Shown: piece by piece, positions 1 to 9,804 of the stretch | How positions within the stretch are numbered: position 1 is the first letter of the stretch | Layout of the letters: each line of letters begins with the position of its first letter | Source of the DNA: Sulfurospirillum multivorans DSM 12446 | GTDB taxonomy: Bacteria > Campylobacterota > Campylobacteria > Campylobacterales > Sulfurospirillaceae | DNA: 64,000 nt | Assembly (NCBI RefSeq): GCF_000568815.1 | Contig: NZ_CP007201.1 | Span: forward strand, 558,001-622,000 | Reading direction: 5' to 3' | Translations under genes and position numbers: made by a program | Notes under the pieces: model-generated | Seen by the model: only the letters and a program-made list of their open reading frames with translations | Databases searched by the model: none | Told to the model about the DNA's origin: nothing

Positions 1-785
1 ACAACCTTGCAACAGGCGGTGTTGATGGCATTAGTGCTGCAATCGGTCATGGTTGGACCGCCAACCCGCATCATCTGAACTCTCCAACGGTGTATAACTC
101 TGCCTTTTTTAAAGCACAATTTTGGGATGGCAGAAGCCCACACTTGGCCGATCAAGCACAAGGTCCTGTTCAAGCAGGCCCTGAGATGGCGGCACCTCCA
201 AAATTAGTTGAAGAGCGCATTAACTCCATTCCTGCCTATGTGGAAGAGTTTAAAGGTGCATATGGTGATAATGTGAAAATCTCATTTGAGAAAATTACAT
301 CCACGATTGCGATTTTTGAAAAAACCTTGGTTACCCCATCGCGTTTTGATGATTTTTTAAATGGCAATGCAAATGCATTGAGTAAAGCTGAAAAAGAGGG
401 GTTGGAAGTGTTTATGGATAAAGGGTGTGCGAGTTGTCATAATGGTATCGCCTTAGGCGGTACGATGCAACCTTTCCAAGTCGCTGGGAAATATAAATTT
501 GCGCAAGTCGGTGATTTTGCGGGCGATAAAAACGGATTGGTCAAAACACCAACGCTTCGCAATATCACAGAAACAGCACCATACTTCCACAACGGAGCGA
601 TCTGGACACTTAAAGATGCGATCAAAGAGATGGGAAGTACACAGCTTGGTATTAGCATCAATGACGTTGAGAGTGCTAAAATTGAAACATTCCTTAAAGC
701 GTTAAAAGGGAGAAAACCAGTGGTGATTTATCCTGAGCTTCCTGAGAGCAGTGAGAAAACGCCAAAACCTGACGCAAAACTTTAA
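1..785 (+). CDS. Di-haem cytochrome c peroxidase (CCP/MauG family), C-terminal part
   Basis: Partial gene: the frame is already open at base 3 and runs to TAA at 783-785, so the N-terminus and first haem domain lie outside the window. The visible part has the family's FWDGR segment, a CASCH haem-binding motif about 140 residues into the visible part, and PTLRNI followed by FHNG, all typical of the C-terminal haem domain. Family members are periplasmic and reduce H2O2 with electrons from c-type cytochromes. The last 20 residues are Pro/Lys-rich. The gene is convergent with nadD-rsfS. Without the N-terminal half I cannot separate a classical CCP from another MauG-like enzyme. Confidence 0.88.
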   Translation, partial: NLATGGVDGISAAIGHGWTANPHHLNSPTVYNSAFFKAQFWDGRSPHLADQAQGPVQAGPEMAAPPKLVEERINSIPAYVEEFKGAYGDNVKISFEKITSTIAIFEKTLVTPSRFDDFLNGNANALSKAEKEGLEVFMDKGCASCHNGIALGGTMQPFQVAGKYKFAQVGDFAGDKNGLVKTPTLRNITETAPYFHNGAIWTLKDAIKEMGSTQLGISINDVESAKIETFLKALKGRKPVVIYPELPESSEKTPKPDAKL

Positions 786-854
786 TAGACTTTTTCAAAA
801 TAGTCAAAAGTTTCTGCCTCAAAAGAGGCGAGCTTTAGTGCATAGCGCAGCGTA

Positions 855-879
855 GGCTCTTAGGCTTTGCCTAGGAGCC
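855..879. terminator. Hairpin between convergent genes
   Basis: GGCTCTTAGGC and GCCTAGGAGCC form an 11-bp stem (one G-U pair) around a TTT loop. It lies between the convergent peroxidase and nadD-rsfS genes. Neither side has a good T-tract, so it may be a weak bidirectional terminator or only an RNA 3'-end stabiliser. Confidence 0.45.
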
Positions 880-893
880 GTTATCAAATAAGA

Positions 894-1775
894 TTACTCT
901 ACGCCTCTTACTTTTTTCATCTCGTCTTCGCGCTCTTTGAGGAAAAGTTCAAGATTGTATTTTTGACGATACACTGGCGTCATAAGGTGAATTAAAATGT
1001 CTCCCATATCAATAACCGTCCAGTTATCATCGGCGTCGACGTTTAAAAAACTCTCCCCCGCACCTTTGAGTTCGGTTTTGAGGTGATCTAAAAGTGAAAG
1101 ACCATGTCTCTCTCCCATCGTGGTTGCAATCACAACCGTGTTGACAAAATAGTCTTTGCCTGTCATATCAAACACTTGTATCTCTTCTGCTTTTTTATCA
1201 CTGAGTGCTGTGACAATTCTTTCGATTCTGCTATCCATTGGATTCCTTGTATAAAACGCCATCACTTCATTTTCGATGCTTTTGGGAATAAATCTTCGAT
1301 CTAAAAATGAGCGGAGCTTTGAAGAACTGATATTAACATTAATTGGTAAAATTTTCAAGTCTTCAGGCGGGTGAAAAGCACCACGAGGAGCTACGACAAA
1401 TTCTACGTGAGAGCAAAGCTCGTCATAGCGGTTCCATTTGGGCAAAGCGGTGAAACTGTCACTTCCCACAATGAGATAAATCTTGGCATTTTTGTAAAGA
1501 TGCTTTACATGTAAAACCGTTTCAATGGTCGGAACCTGTCTTTTTTGATCGCATTCGTACGAAAAAATCTCTACTTTTTCCATGCCTTCAAACATCTTCG
1601 CAAGCCAACGTTGGCGCATCGGAGCAGGGGCACAAAAACTCTCCTTAAACGGACTTAAGTAGGTCGTTACGACTAAAAGTTTGTCAATATCGAGAATTTC
1701 AAGGGCTTTTTGGACAATGAGCTCATGCCCTGTGTGAGGAGGATCGAAAGAGCCTCCAAAAATAGCTATGTTCAA
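894..1775 (-). CDS. nadD-rsfS: Fused nicotinate-nucleotide adenylyltransferase and ribosomal silencing factor
   Basis: A 293-residue ORF with two domains. Residues 1-178 are NadD (nicotinate mononucleotide to deamido-NAD), with the nucleotidyltransferase motif GSFDPPHTGH at 8-17 and an ISSSKLR motif near 150. Residues 180-293 are RsfS/Iojap, which binds uL14 and blocks subunit joining in starvation; it contains the DMTGKDYFVNT and NWTVIDMGDILIHL segments. The start is TTG at 1775 with GGAG eight bases upstream. Met180 (codon at 1236-1238) has its own AAGGAA upstream, so RsfS may also be made separately. In most bacteria these are two adjacent genes. A lost stop codon or an assembly indel would both give this picture. 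Confidence 0.9.
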   Translation of the reverse strand: MNIAIFGGSFDPPHTGHELIVQKALEILDIDKLLVVTTYLSPFKESFCAPAPMRQRWLAKMFEGMEKVEIFSYECDQKRQVPTIETVLHVKHLYKNAKIYLIVGSDSFTALPKWNRYDELCSHVEFVVAPRGAFHPPEDLKILPINVNISSSKLRSFLDRRFIPKSIENEVMAFYTRNPMDSRIERIVTALSDKKAEEIQVFDMTGKDYFVNTVVIATTMGERHGLSLLDHLKTELKGAGESFLNVDADDNWTVIDMGDILIHLMTPVYRQKYNLELFLKEREDEMKKVRGVE

Positions 1776-1821
1776 CGGTGTGTCTCCATGGACTTTAAAC
1801 TTTTTTATACATCATTTTTGC

Positions 1822-1827
1822 TAAAAT
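1822..1827 (+). promoter_or_regulatory. Probable -10 box of the glycolytic operon
   Basis: TAAAAT preceded by TTGC lies about 60 bases before the gapA start, in the divergent gap with nadD-rsfS. Campylobacterota sigma-70 promoters often lack a clear -35, so only the -10 is called. Confidence 0.45.
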
Positions 1828-1887
1828 AATTCGCTTTTCTAAAAGCGAGTATGGATTAAAACGACTATTATATCAAAAGGAAGACCT

Positions 1888-2886
1888 ATGGCACTCAAAA
1901 TTGCTATAAATGGATTTGGTCGCATTGGAAGATGCGTTGCTAGAATTATTGATTCACGCGATGACGTTGAGCTCGTATGCGTTAACGATACGGCTAATCG
2001 TGCTATGACAAAACAGTTACTCAAATACGATAGCGTCCATGGAGTTTTCCAAGGTCACGTTGAATTACTCGAAGATGATTATATGCAGATAGGAAAAGCA
2101 AACGTTAAAATGTTTTCAACCCGCGATCCTAAAGCTTTAAATTTTGCAGATTACGGTGTCGATGTCGTTCTTGAATGTACGGGCGCACTTTTAACGCTCA
2201 AAGATACACAGGTTTTTATTGACAACGGCATCAAAAGAGTCGTCATGTCTGCTCCTGCAAAAGATGATACACCAACCTTTGTGATGGGTGTTAATGAACA
2301 CACCTATGCAGGTCAGAGCATTGTTTCTAATGCCAGCTGTACCACCAACTGTTTAGGACCTGTCGCCAAAATTTTGGACGATGCGTTTGGCATTGACAAA
2401 GGGTTGATGACAACCGTTCACTCGTATACCAACGATCAAAATATTTTAGATGTCAAACACAGCAAAGATTTGCGTCGTGCACGTGCTGCTGCGATCAATA
2501 TGATTCCAACGAGTACTGGAGCTGCTAAAGCGATTGGGCTGGTTCTTCCACACCTCAAAGGACGTTTGCACGGACAAAGTATACGTGTTCCAACACCGAA
2601 CGTTTCGATGGTCGATCTCAACGTTCTTCTTAAAAAAGAGACCACCAAAGAGGAGATTAATGCCCTCTTTACCGAACAAGCCAATGGCAAACTCAAAGGC
2701 ATTTTGGAAGTCGATGTGGAGCAACGTGTCTCTCAAGATTTCGTTACCAGCACGCTCAGTTCCATTGTTGCCTTAGATCTTACACAAGTCATCGGCGGCA
2801 CTATGGTCAAAGTGATGGCGTGGTATGACAATGAGTGGGGCTATTCAACCCGTTTGGTTGATATGGCTTTACATGTAAGCAAATAA
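1888..2886 (+). CDS. gapA: Glyceraldehyde-3-phosphate dehydrogenase
   Basis: Full-length, 332 residues. It oxidises and phosphorylates glyceraldehyde-3-phosphate to 1,3-bisphosphoglycerate in the cytoplasm. Visible motifs are the NAD-binding INGFGRIGR at the N-terminus, the catalytic SNASCTTNC near residue 150, and WYDNEWGYS near the C-terminus. The ATG follows AAGGAAG. It is the first gene of a tight cluster with pgk (15-base gap), tpiA and fabI, the order I recall from Campylobacter jejuni. The last codons carry a copy of the TTACATGTAA palindrome (2869-2878) read as Leu-His-Val. In an organism without complete glycolysis the enzyme probably serves gluconeogenesis, which is inference. Confidence 0.97.
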   Translation: MALKIAINGFGRIGRCVARIIDSRDDVELVCVNDTANRAMTKQLLKYDSVHGVFQGHVELLEDDYMQIGKANVKMFSTRDPKALNFADYGVDVVLECTGALLTLKDTQVFIDNGIKRVVMSAPAKDDTPTFVMGVNEHTYAGQSIVSNASCTTNCLGPVAKILDDAFGIDKGLMTTVHSYTNDQNILDVKHSKDLRRARAAAINMIPTSTGAAKAIGLVLPHLKGRLHGQSIRVPTPNVSMVDLNVLLKKETTKEEINALFTEQANGKLKGILEVDVEQRVSQDFVTSTLSSIVALDLTQVIGGTMVKVMAWYDNEWGYSTRLVDMALHVSK

Positions 2887-2901
2887 ACGTAAGGATAAGG
2901 A

Positions 2902-4101
2902 ATGATTCGCTCCATTAGAGACCTCGATATTGCAGGTAAAAAAGTATTTATTCGTTGTGATTTCAATGTGCCTTTAGATGAGTTTACCAATATCACCGAT
3001 GACAGACGAGTACGCTCGGCGATCCCTACGATTCGTTACTGTTTGGATCATGGCTGTTCGATTATTTTAGCCAGCCACTTAGGTCGTCCCAAAGGTGCTG
3101 TGGATGAAAAATATTCCTTAGCTCCCGTTCAAATGAGACTTAAACGACTTTTAGACAAAGAGGTTCTTTTAAGCTCTGATGTCATTGGGAAAGATGCGCA
3201 AGAAAAAGCGACACATTTACAAGCAGGGGAAGTGCTTTTATTGGAAAATTTACGTTTTCACAAAGGTGAAACGGCAAATGATGAAGAGTTTGCTAAAGCC
3301 CTTGCGGACATGGCAGAAGTGTACATCAACGATGCCTTTGGTGTGTGTCACCGTGCGCATGCTTCGGTGGAAGCCATTACGCACTATTTCAATGAAAAAA
3401 GTTCTGCCGCTGGATTTTTACTTCAAAAAGAGGTTGAATTTTCCAAAAACTTGCTTCGCCGTCCAACACGTCCGTTTGTCGCCGTTGTGGGTGGTAGCAA
3501 AGTCAGTGGAAAACTTCAAGCACTGGTAAATTTACTTCCTCGTGTCGATAAACTCGTTATTGGTGGCGGTATGGCGTTTACGTTTTTAAAAGCGCAAGGG
3601 TTAGACATTGGTAACTCCTTGGTTGAAGATGAACTTCTAGATGAAGCCAATCGCGTTATGGAAGAGGCAAAACGTTTGGGCGTTAAACTTTACTTGCCAG
3701 TGGATGTTGTGGCGGCACAAACCTGCTCACAAGACGCAACGATCAAATTTGTGACGGTTCAAGAGATTCCTAAAGGCTGGATGGGCTTGGACATTGGACC
3801 TGCCACATCACGTCTGTTTAGAGAAGCACTCGCCGATGCGCAAACGATTCTTTGGAATGGACCGATGGGCGTTTTTGAACTTGAAAAATTCTCCAAAGGC
3901 AGTTTTAAAATGTCTCATGTGATCGCAGAAGCGCACGCAACAACCGTTGTGGGTGGTGGCGATACGGCTGATGTCGTCGCTCGCGCAGGTGATGCTGATG
4001 AGATGACCTTTATCTCCACAGGTGGGGGAGCGAGCTTAGAATTGATCGAAGGCAAAGAGCTTCCTGGCGTTAAAGTACTGAGCCAAAGTGAGACTGAGTA
4101 A
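2902..4101 (+). CDS. pgk: Phosphoglycerate kinase
   Basis: Full-length, 399 residues, cytoplasmic, interconverting 1,3-bisphosphoglycerate plus ADP with 3-phosphoglycerate plus ATP. The sequence shows [10 protein letters not shown] near residue 20, the ASHLGRPKG substrate loop near 58, and the nucleotide-binding GGGDTADV segment near 353. The ATG follows AAGGATAAGG. It sits 15 bases after gapA and two bases before tpiA, so the three are almost certainly co-transcribed and possibly translationally coupled. Confidence 0.97.
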   Translation: MIRSIRDLDIAGKKVFIRCDFNVPLDEFTNITDDRRVRSAIPTIRYCLDHGCSIILASHLGRPKGAVDEKYSLAPVQMRLKRLLDKEVLLSSDVIGKDAQEKATHLQAGEVLLLENLRFHKGETANDEEFAKALADMAEVYINDAFGVCHRAHASVEAITHYFNEKSSAAGFLLQKEVEFSKNLLRRPTRPFVAVVGGSKVSGKLQALVNLLPRVDKLVIGGGMAFTFLKAQGLDIGNSLVEDELLDEANRVMEEAKRLGVKLYLPVDVVAAQTCSQDATIKFVTVQEIPKGWMGLDIGPATSRLFREALADAQTILWNGPMGVFELEKFSKGSFKMSHVIAEAHATTVVGGGDTADVVARAGDADEMTFISTGGGASLELIEGKELPGVKVLSQSETE

Positions 4102-4103
4102 GC

Positions 4104-4817
4104 ATGATCATTGCTTCAAATTTTAAAACCAACTACACCAGAGGCTCTGCAAAGGCGTTTATCCAAGCGATCCAAGCGTTTATTGCCAACACCAAAAGTG
4201 AGCAACAAGTGCGCATTTTTGCCCCCTTTACAGCGTTAGATCGCTTTGATGAGGTTGAGACTCTTAAAGTGGGAGCACAAAATTTTTACCCTGTGCAAAA
4301 TGGCTCCTTTACGGGCGAAATTGGCTTTGAACAGCTCGAAGAGTTTGGCATTCAAACCGTTTTGATTGGGCACAGTGAGAGACGTCATATCTTAAAAGAG
4401 TCACAAAGTTTGAGTGCTCAGAAGTATGATTTTGCAAAAGCCAGGGAATCTGAGATCATCTATTGTATTGGTGAGCCTGCTGAGATTCGAGTGCAGGGCA
4501 TTGATGCCGTGATGAGCTATCTTTGGGAACAGTTTGAAGGCATTGATATCAGTTACGACAAACTCATCATTGCGTATGAGCCTGTTTGGGCGATTGGCAC
4601 GGGTTTAACCGCTAGTTTGGAAGACATTGAAGAGGTGTTAACACGCCTGCGTGATAAACTCTGCGCACCCCTGCTGTATGGCGGTAGCGTGAAAGTTGAA
4701 AACATTGAAACGATCTTACATGTAAACGCATGTGATGGTGTTTTGGTGGGAACGGCAAGTTGGAATGAAAACGCGTTTTGCGAGATGATTCGCATCGCAG
4801 ATAACGTCAAAAAATAA
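4104..4817 (+). CDS. tpiA: Triosephosphate isomerase
   Basis: Converts dihydroxyacetone phosphate to glyceraldehyde-3-phosphate. At 237 residues it is slightly shorter than the usual ~250, as in other Campylobacterota. It shows the N-terminal ASNFKTN, the catalytic-His segment IGHSERR near residue 92, the catalytic-Glu segment YEPVWAIGTG near 155, and the phosphate-binding GGSV near 193. The ATG is two bases after the pgk stop. A TTACATGTAA copy (4716-4725) is read as Leu-His-Val near residue 206. Confidence 0.97.
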   Translation: MIIASNFKTNYTRGSAKAFIQAIQAFIANTKSEQQVRIFAPFTALDRFDEVETLKVGAQNFYPVQNGSFTGEIGFEQLEEFGIQTVLIGHSERRHILKESQSLSAQKYDFAKARESEIIYCIGEPAEIRVQGIDAVMSYLWEQFEGIDISYDKLIIAYEPVWAIGTGLTASLEDIEEVLTRLRDKLCAPLLYGGSVKVENIETILHVNACDGVLVGTASWNENAFCEMIRIADNVKK

Positions 4818-4828
4818 GAGGAGAGTGA

Positions 4829-5653
<825 letters not shown>

Positions 5654-5662
5654 GGAAATCGC

Positions 5663-6628
5663 ATGAAATTAGTGCTGCAAAAATTTGGATATGTAGTACT
5701 GATGCTCTGCATTATTTCTCTGATCTCTTTTGGAGCCATTCATTTGGCTCCCAACTCTTTCTTCGCCAGTGGCGAGCTTAATCCCAATATTACCCCCGAA
5801 TCCCTCGAACAACTCAAACGTGTTTACGGGCTTGACCAATCCCTCCCAGCGCAATTTTTCGCATGGTTTAAAGCGATGCTCCAGCTTGACTTTGGCATCT
5901 CCTTTGCCAGTGGAAAAGCCGTACGTGATGAGATATTAGAGCGCCTTCCAATCACCCTTTTAATGAACGTCATCAGTATGATTATTGTCTTTATCTTAGC
6001 GCTTTATTGGGGCATTAAATCGGCGATGAAGCATTCAAAGCTTTACGATAAAAGTATCAAGCAAGTGGCGCTCATTAGTTATGCGATGCCTTCGTTTTAC
6101 CTTGCCCTTTTGCTGGTCATTCTTTTGGCGGTTCAGTGGAAACTGTTCCCCATTTCGGGGCTTCATTCACAAGGTGTGAGCAACGATACTTTCGCGTATA
6201 TGGCAGATATGGCGTGGCATTTAGTTTTGCCCATTTTTGTCATGGTTTTTGGAGGTTTGGGAAGTTTGATCTTGTATGTGCGAAGTTTGACACTCAATAT
6301 TTTAAAAAGTGACTATATCTTCTTTGCCAAGAGCAGAGGCATTGAAGGAAAAGCGCTTTTGATGCGTTTTATTTTACCCAATCTCTCACCTCCCATTGTA
6401 ACCATTTTGGGGCTTTCTCTGCCGGGGCTCATCGGCGGCAGTGTCATCTTAGAGTCGATTTTTGCGATCAATGGTATGGGGTTGCTTTTTTACCAAAGTG
6501 CTTTAAGCAGGGATTATCCTGTGATTATGGGGATACTGATTATCTCCTCATTTTTGACCTTACTGGGGAATATGATTGCTGATTTGATTTTAACAAAACT
6601 CAATCCTCATTTTAAACGCAGAGGATAA
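5663..6628 (+). CDS. Lone DppB/OppB-type ABC transporter permease
   Basis: A 321-residue inner-membrane protein with about six hydrophobic segments. It has the N-terminal IHLAPNSFF...YGLDQSLPAQFFAW signature of DppB-type subunits and an EAA-like cytoplasmic loop (KSRGIEGKALLMRFILPN near residue 223). Such permeases normally work with a DppC partner, two ATPases and a binding protein for peptides, nickel or similar substrates. None of these is encoded next to it. The gene follows fabI by nine bases and looks co-transcribed. It may pair with subunits encoded elsewhere, so the substrate cannot be inferred. Confidence 0.85.
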   Translation: MKLVLQKFGYVVLMLCIISLISFGAIHLAPNSFFASGELNPNITPESLEQLKRVYGLDQSLPAQFFAWFKAMLQLDFGISFASGKAVRDEILERLPITLLMNVISMIIVFILALYWGIKSAMKHSKLYDKSIKQVALISYAMPSFYLALLLVILLAVQWKLFPISGLHSQGVSNDTFAYMADMAWHLVLPIFVMVFGGLGSLILYVRSLTLNILKSDYIFFAKSRGIEGKALLMRFILPNLSPPIVTILGLSLPGLIGGSVILESIFAINGMGLLFYQSALSRDYPVIMGILIISSFLTLLGNMIADLILTKLNPHFKRRG

Positions 6629-6649
6629 AACACTTTAAAGGAAAAAACA

Positions 6650-6802
6650 ATGAAAACTACTTTTTTTACGCTCATCATCGTTGGACTGATGAGTGGGTGC
6701 GCGACGTGGGGAGGCATTAAAAAAGATGCCAAAGATGGTGCTGAGTGGACCAAAGAGAAGATCAATAATGGAGCGAGTTACGTGAAAGAGAAGACGGAAT
6801 AA
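6650..6802 (+). CDS. Small entericidin-like lipoprotein
   Basis: A 50-residue ORF. It begins MKTTFFTLIIVGLMSGCATW, giving a lipobox (LMSGC) with the lipidated Cys at position 17. The mature part is short, charged and probably helical, with repeated Lys-Asp/Glu patterns, like the entericidin (EcnA/EcnB) family. AAAGGA lies upstream of the ATG, and the gap to the permease gene is 21 bases. It should be membrane-anchored. Entericidin function in this phylum is not established. The call rests on the lipobox, the size and the composition. Confidence 0.7.
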   Translation: MKTTFFTLIIVGLMSGCATWGGIKKDAKDGAEWTKEKINNGASYVKEKTE

Positions 6803-6817
6803 AGAGGAAAAAGAAGG

Positions 6818-6851
6818 TTTACATGTAAAGCGTTTTCGCTTTACATGTAAA
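6818..6851. terminator. Hairpin made of two TTTACATGTAAA copies
   Basis: TTTACATGTAAAGCG, a TTTT loop and CGCTTTACATGTAAA form a perfect 15-bp stem, followed by AAAA on the plus strand (a U-run when read from nusA). It sits between the convergent lipoprotein and nusA genes. It probably acts as a bidirectional terminator, better for nusA, and is built entirely from the genome's iterated palindrome. Confidence 0.6.
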
Positions 6852-6856
6852 AAATA

Positions 6857-7981
6857 TTAAAGTCCACCAAAAAGGTTTTTAAGGGCGTTTGGATCGCGTT
6901 GTTCGGCTGTCTCATCGCTGTTTGGATTCGCATTTGCACTTGCGCCACCTGATTCGACCAGTTCGATTTCAAACCCTGTCAGCATAGACGTGAGGCGAAT
7001 GTTGATGCCGTTTTTGCCAATCGCTTTTGATTTTTGATCGCTTGGAAGTGTGACGATGGCTTTGCCATTTTGAATTTTGACATTGGAGATAATGGCAGGA
7101 CTGAGAGCACGCGCGATGAAAATTTCAGGAACGTTTGAAAACTCAATACAGTCGATATTTTCATTGTGAAGCTCTCTACTGACCGCATTAATTCTCACAC
7201 CTTTGGTTCCAACCGTTGCACCCACGGCGTCAATATTAGGGTGAAGTGAGGTTAATGCAATTTTTGCTCGCTCCCCTGGGATTCTGGCACTGCCGATGAT
7301 TTTGATCAGTTCATCTTTGATTTCAGGAACTTCGAGTTCTAATAAAGACTCTAAGAATTTAGGACTGGTACGAGAAAGCTCTACATACATGCCTTGAGAT
7401 TTATCGATAAGTACTTTACGAATCACGCTTTTAACGACGTTTCCGACTTTAAACTTTTCACCTTTAATACGGTTTTTACGTGGCAATACCGCTCTAATTT
7501 CTTCAATTTCAATGTAGGTATTTTCATCATTATCCACGCGTACCACGGTTCCAAAAACGGTTTTGCCCACAAGTTTTTGGTATTTTTCAAAAATATTATT
7601 TTCTAAAAGGCGTTGAATGTGATACTCTAGCTCTTTTTGAAGTGTTGCAGCAGCCGTTCTTCCGAGGTTATCGAGTGGCAATTCATAGGTTAGTTCATCG
7701 CCAATTTCAATATCAGGATCAACCTCTTTGGCATCTTTAATGGCGATAAAATTTTCATTTCCTTCTAAAAGTCTTGCATCATCAGGTTCAACTACGATGA
7801 CTTTTTGATACAGTTTAAGTGTTTTTGTCGCAGGGTCAATCTCTGCGCCGTATTCGTATTCTGCGCCGTAAATACGTTTTGCAGTCTTGATGAGTGCCAA
7901 GGTTACGGTGTTCTTAACTTCTTTAATGTCGAGCCCTTTTTCATGGGCAATAGATTCTATAATGTCTACAATTTTTTCCAT
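6857..7981 (-). CDS. nusA: Transcription termination/antitermination factor NusA (short form)
   Basis: 374 residues: an N-terminal polymerase-binding domain (1-120), an S1 domain (about 130-200) and two KH domains (about 205-345, with GTKGVRINAVSREL and AIGKNGINIRL). The C-terminal acidic repeats of E. coli NusA are absent, as in other Campylobacterota. The tail is Ala/Asn/Glu-rich. It binds RNA polymerase and nascent RNA to modulate pausing and termination. The ATG at 7981 follows AAGGAAAC. It is transcribed divergently from the HP0268-family gene and miaB, an arrangement I recall from Campylobacter. Confidence 0.95.
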   Translation of the reverse strand: MEKIVDIIESIAHEKGLDIKEVKNTVTLALIKTAKRIYGAEYEYGAEIDPATKTLKLYQKVIVVEPDDARLLEGNENFIAIKDAKEVDPDIEIGDELTYELPLDNLGRTAAATLQKELEYHIQRLLENNIFEKYQKLVGKTVFGTVVRVDNDENTYIEIEEIRAVLPRKNRIKGEKFKVGNVVKSVIRKVLIDKSQGMYVELSRTSPKFLESLLELEVPEIKDELIKIIGSARIPGERAKIALTSLHPNIDAVGATVGTKGVRINAVSRELHNENIDCIEFSNVPEIFIARALSPAIISNVKIQNGKAIVTLPSDQKSKAIGKNGINIRLTSMLTGFEIELVESGGASANANPNSDETAEQRDPNALKNLFGGL

Positions 7982-8235
7982 AAGTTTCCTTAATAAAGAT
8001 ACATATTTTTTATGTCATGTGTGATATTCGCAATGATGAAAAATCAAAAATGGAAATTTAAACGATTGCGGTGAAGAGTAAGGATTATAACTAAAATCTT
8101 CTTTTATTTTTCTTTATGAGAAAGCAGTTGTTTGCTTTTAATGAGGAATTTATCGAAAACAAAGTATACTTCGCGATATATCTTTGTGCATGTTGTACAC
8201 ATACGATAATTTTTGCGATAGAAAAGAGGTTTACA

Positions 8236-8478
8236 ATGGAAATCAAATTAGCACGAAATGAAATTAATGGAAAACCAAAGACAATTACATTGGACAAAGT
8301 GACAGAGATTATTGAGAAAGAGGGACAAAAGATTTTTTATTTTGACAAAGAAAATTCTCATAAAGACCTCGTGGCACTGGTCGAGCACTTTGAAGCACAA
8401 GGCTTTAGCGTCTATTTAAGAGACATTCGTTATGGCTTGGGTGAGAGCGATTACATGTACGAAGTACATATCCTCTAA
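8236..8478 (+). CDS. HP0268-family small protein
   Basis: 80 residues starting MEIKLARNEI. The frame stays open further upstream, but this ATG matches the family length and has AAGAGG ahead of it. Helicobacter pylori HP0268 is the type member; its structure was reported as a small Smr-like fold with nicking or RNase activity, which is literature knowledge and not visible here. In H. pylori it is also adjacent to miaB. The stop lies nine bases before the miaB start, so the two are probably co-transcribed. The family seems restricted to this phylum. Confidence 0.85.
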   Translation: MEIKLARNEINGKPKTITLDKVTEIIEKEGQKIFYFDKENSHKDLVALVEHFEAQGFSVYLRDIRYGLGESDYMYEVHIL

Positions 8479-8487
8479 GGCTGGATT

Positions 8488-9804
8488 TTGGGTATAGCAG
8501 AAGCGAAAAAGCTTTATATCGAAACCCTTGGTTGTGCGATGAATGTGCGGGACTCTGAGCACATTATCGCCGAGCTTGGGGATAAAGAAAATTATGTTTT
8601 AACGAACAATCTACAAGAAGCAGACCTGATCTTGGTTAATACCTGTAGTGTGCGTGAAAAACCGGTCAGTAAACTTTTTTCAGAGATCGGTAAATACAAC
8701 CTTCAAAAAAAAGAGGGCGCGAAGATCGGCGTGTGCGGATGTACGGCAAGTCATTTGGGCAAAGAGATCTTTAGACGTGCTCCATATGTGAGCTTCGTCA
8801 TCGGCGCACGCAACGTCTCCAAAATCTCCACAGCAGTCAATACCGAAAAATTTCTCAGTGTTGACACCGACTACGATGAGAGCACCTACGCGTTTGGCGA
8901 ATACCGCAACAGTTTGTATAAAGCCTACGTCAACATCTCCATCGGGTGTGATAAAAAATGTACCTACTGCATCGTGCCACAAACCAGAGGCGATGAAATC
9001 TCTATTCCTGCGGATTTGATTGTCAATGAAGCACGAAAAGCAGCCCAAAATGGGGCTAAAGAGATCTTTTTACTTGGGCAAAATGTCAACAATTATGGCA
9101 GACGTTTTAGCGGTAATGTCGAGCGCTCCATGGATTTTTCAGACCTGCTTAACCTTATCAGTGAAATTCCCGAAGTCGAGCGCATTCGTTTTACCTCTCC
9201 GCATCCCCTTCACATGGACGATAAATTTTTAGAGACCTTTGCTAACAATCCTAAAGTCTGCAAATCGATGCACATGCCATTGCAAAGCGGTTCAACGCAT
9301 ATTTTAGAGCAGATGAAACGTGGCTATAGCAAAGAGTGGTTTTTAAATCGCGCGTTAAAACTTCGTGAAATGATTCCCGATGTTTCGATCAGTACTGACA
9401 TTATCGTCGCTTTCCCAGGCGAGAGTGAGGCTGATTTTGACGATACTTTGGATGTCATACGACAGGTCAAATTTGAGCAAATTTTTGCGTTTAAATACTC
9501 TCCTCGACCGCTCACTAAAGCGGCTGAATTTACGAACCAAATTGATTCTGAAATAGGCTCAGCTAGATTGGAGCGCTTGCAGCTTTTGCAAGATGAAATT
9601 TTAGATGAGATTGCTGCAAAACACCTCAATAAAACCTATCCAGTTTATATTGATGAACTTCGTAACAGTGGTTTTTTAGCCGGTCGAAGCGATAACAATG
9701 CCCTTGTGCAAATTAAAGGTGATGAGAGCTTGCTCGGGCAAACAGTTACCATCAAAATCACCAATCCAAAACGTCTCTCCCTCTATGGCGAAATTGTTCT
9801 CTAA
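8488..9804 (+). CDS. miaB: tRNA-2-methylthio-N6-dimethylallyladenosine synthase
   Basis: 438 residues, a radical-SAM methylthiotransferase that adds the ms2 group to i6A37 of tRNAs reading UNN codons. The N-terminal cluster cysteines are in TLGCAMN, NTCSVRE and CGCTAS. The radical-SAM motif is [16 protein letters not shown] near residue 152. A TRAM domain occupies about 370-438. The start is TTG at 8488 with AAGG seven bases upstream. A second methylthiotransferase, rimO, lies 4 kb downstream on the other strand. The last 20 bases overlap the acyltransferase gene. Confidence 0.95.
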   Translation: MGIAEAKKLYIETLGCAMNVRDSEHIIAELGDKENYVLTNNLQEADLILVNTCSVREKPVSKLFSEIGKYNLQKKEGAKIGVCGCTASHLGKEIFRRAPYVSFVIGARNVSKISTAVNTEKFLSVDTDYDESTYAFGEYRNSLYKAYVNISIGCDKKCTYCIVPQTRGDEISIPADLIVNEARKAAQNGAKEIFLLGQNVNNYGRRFSGNVERSMDFSDLLNLISEIPEVERIRFTSPHPLHMDDKFLETFANNPKVCKSMHMPLQSGSTHILEQMKRGYSKEWFLNRALKLREMIPDVSISTDIIVAFPGESEADFDDTLDVIRQVKFEQIFAFKYSPRPLTKAAEFTNQIDSEIGSARLERLQLLQDEILDEIAAKHLNKTYPVYIDELRNSGFLAGRSDNNALVQIKGDESLLGQTVTIKITNPKRLSLYGEIVL

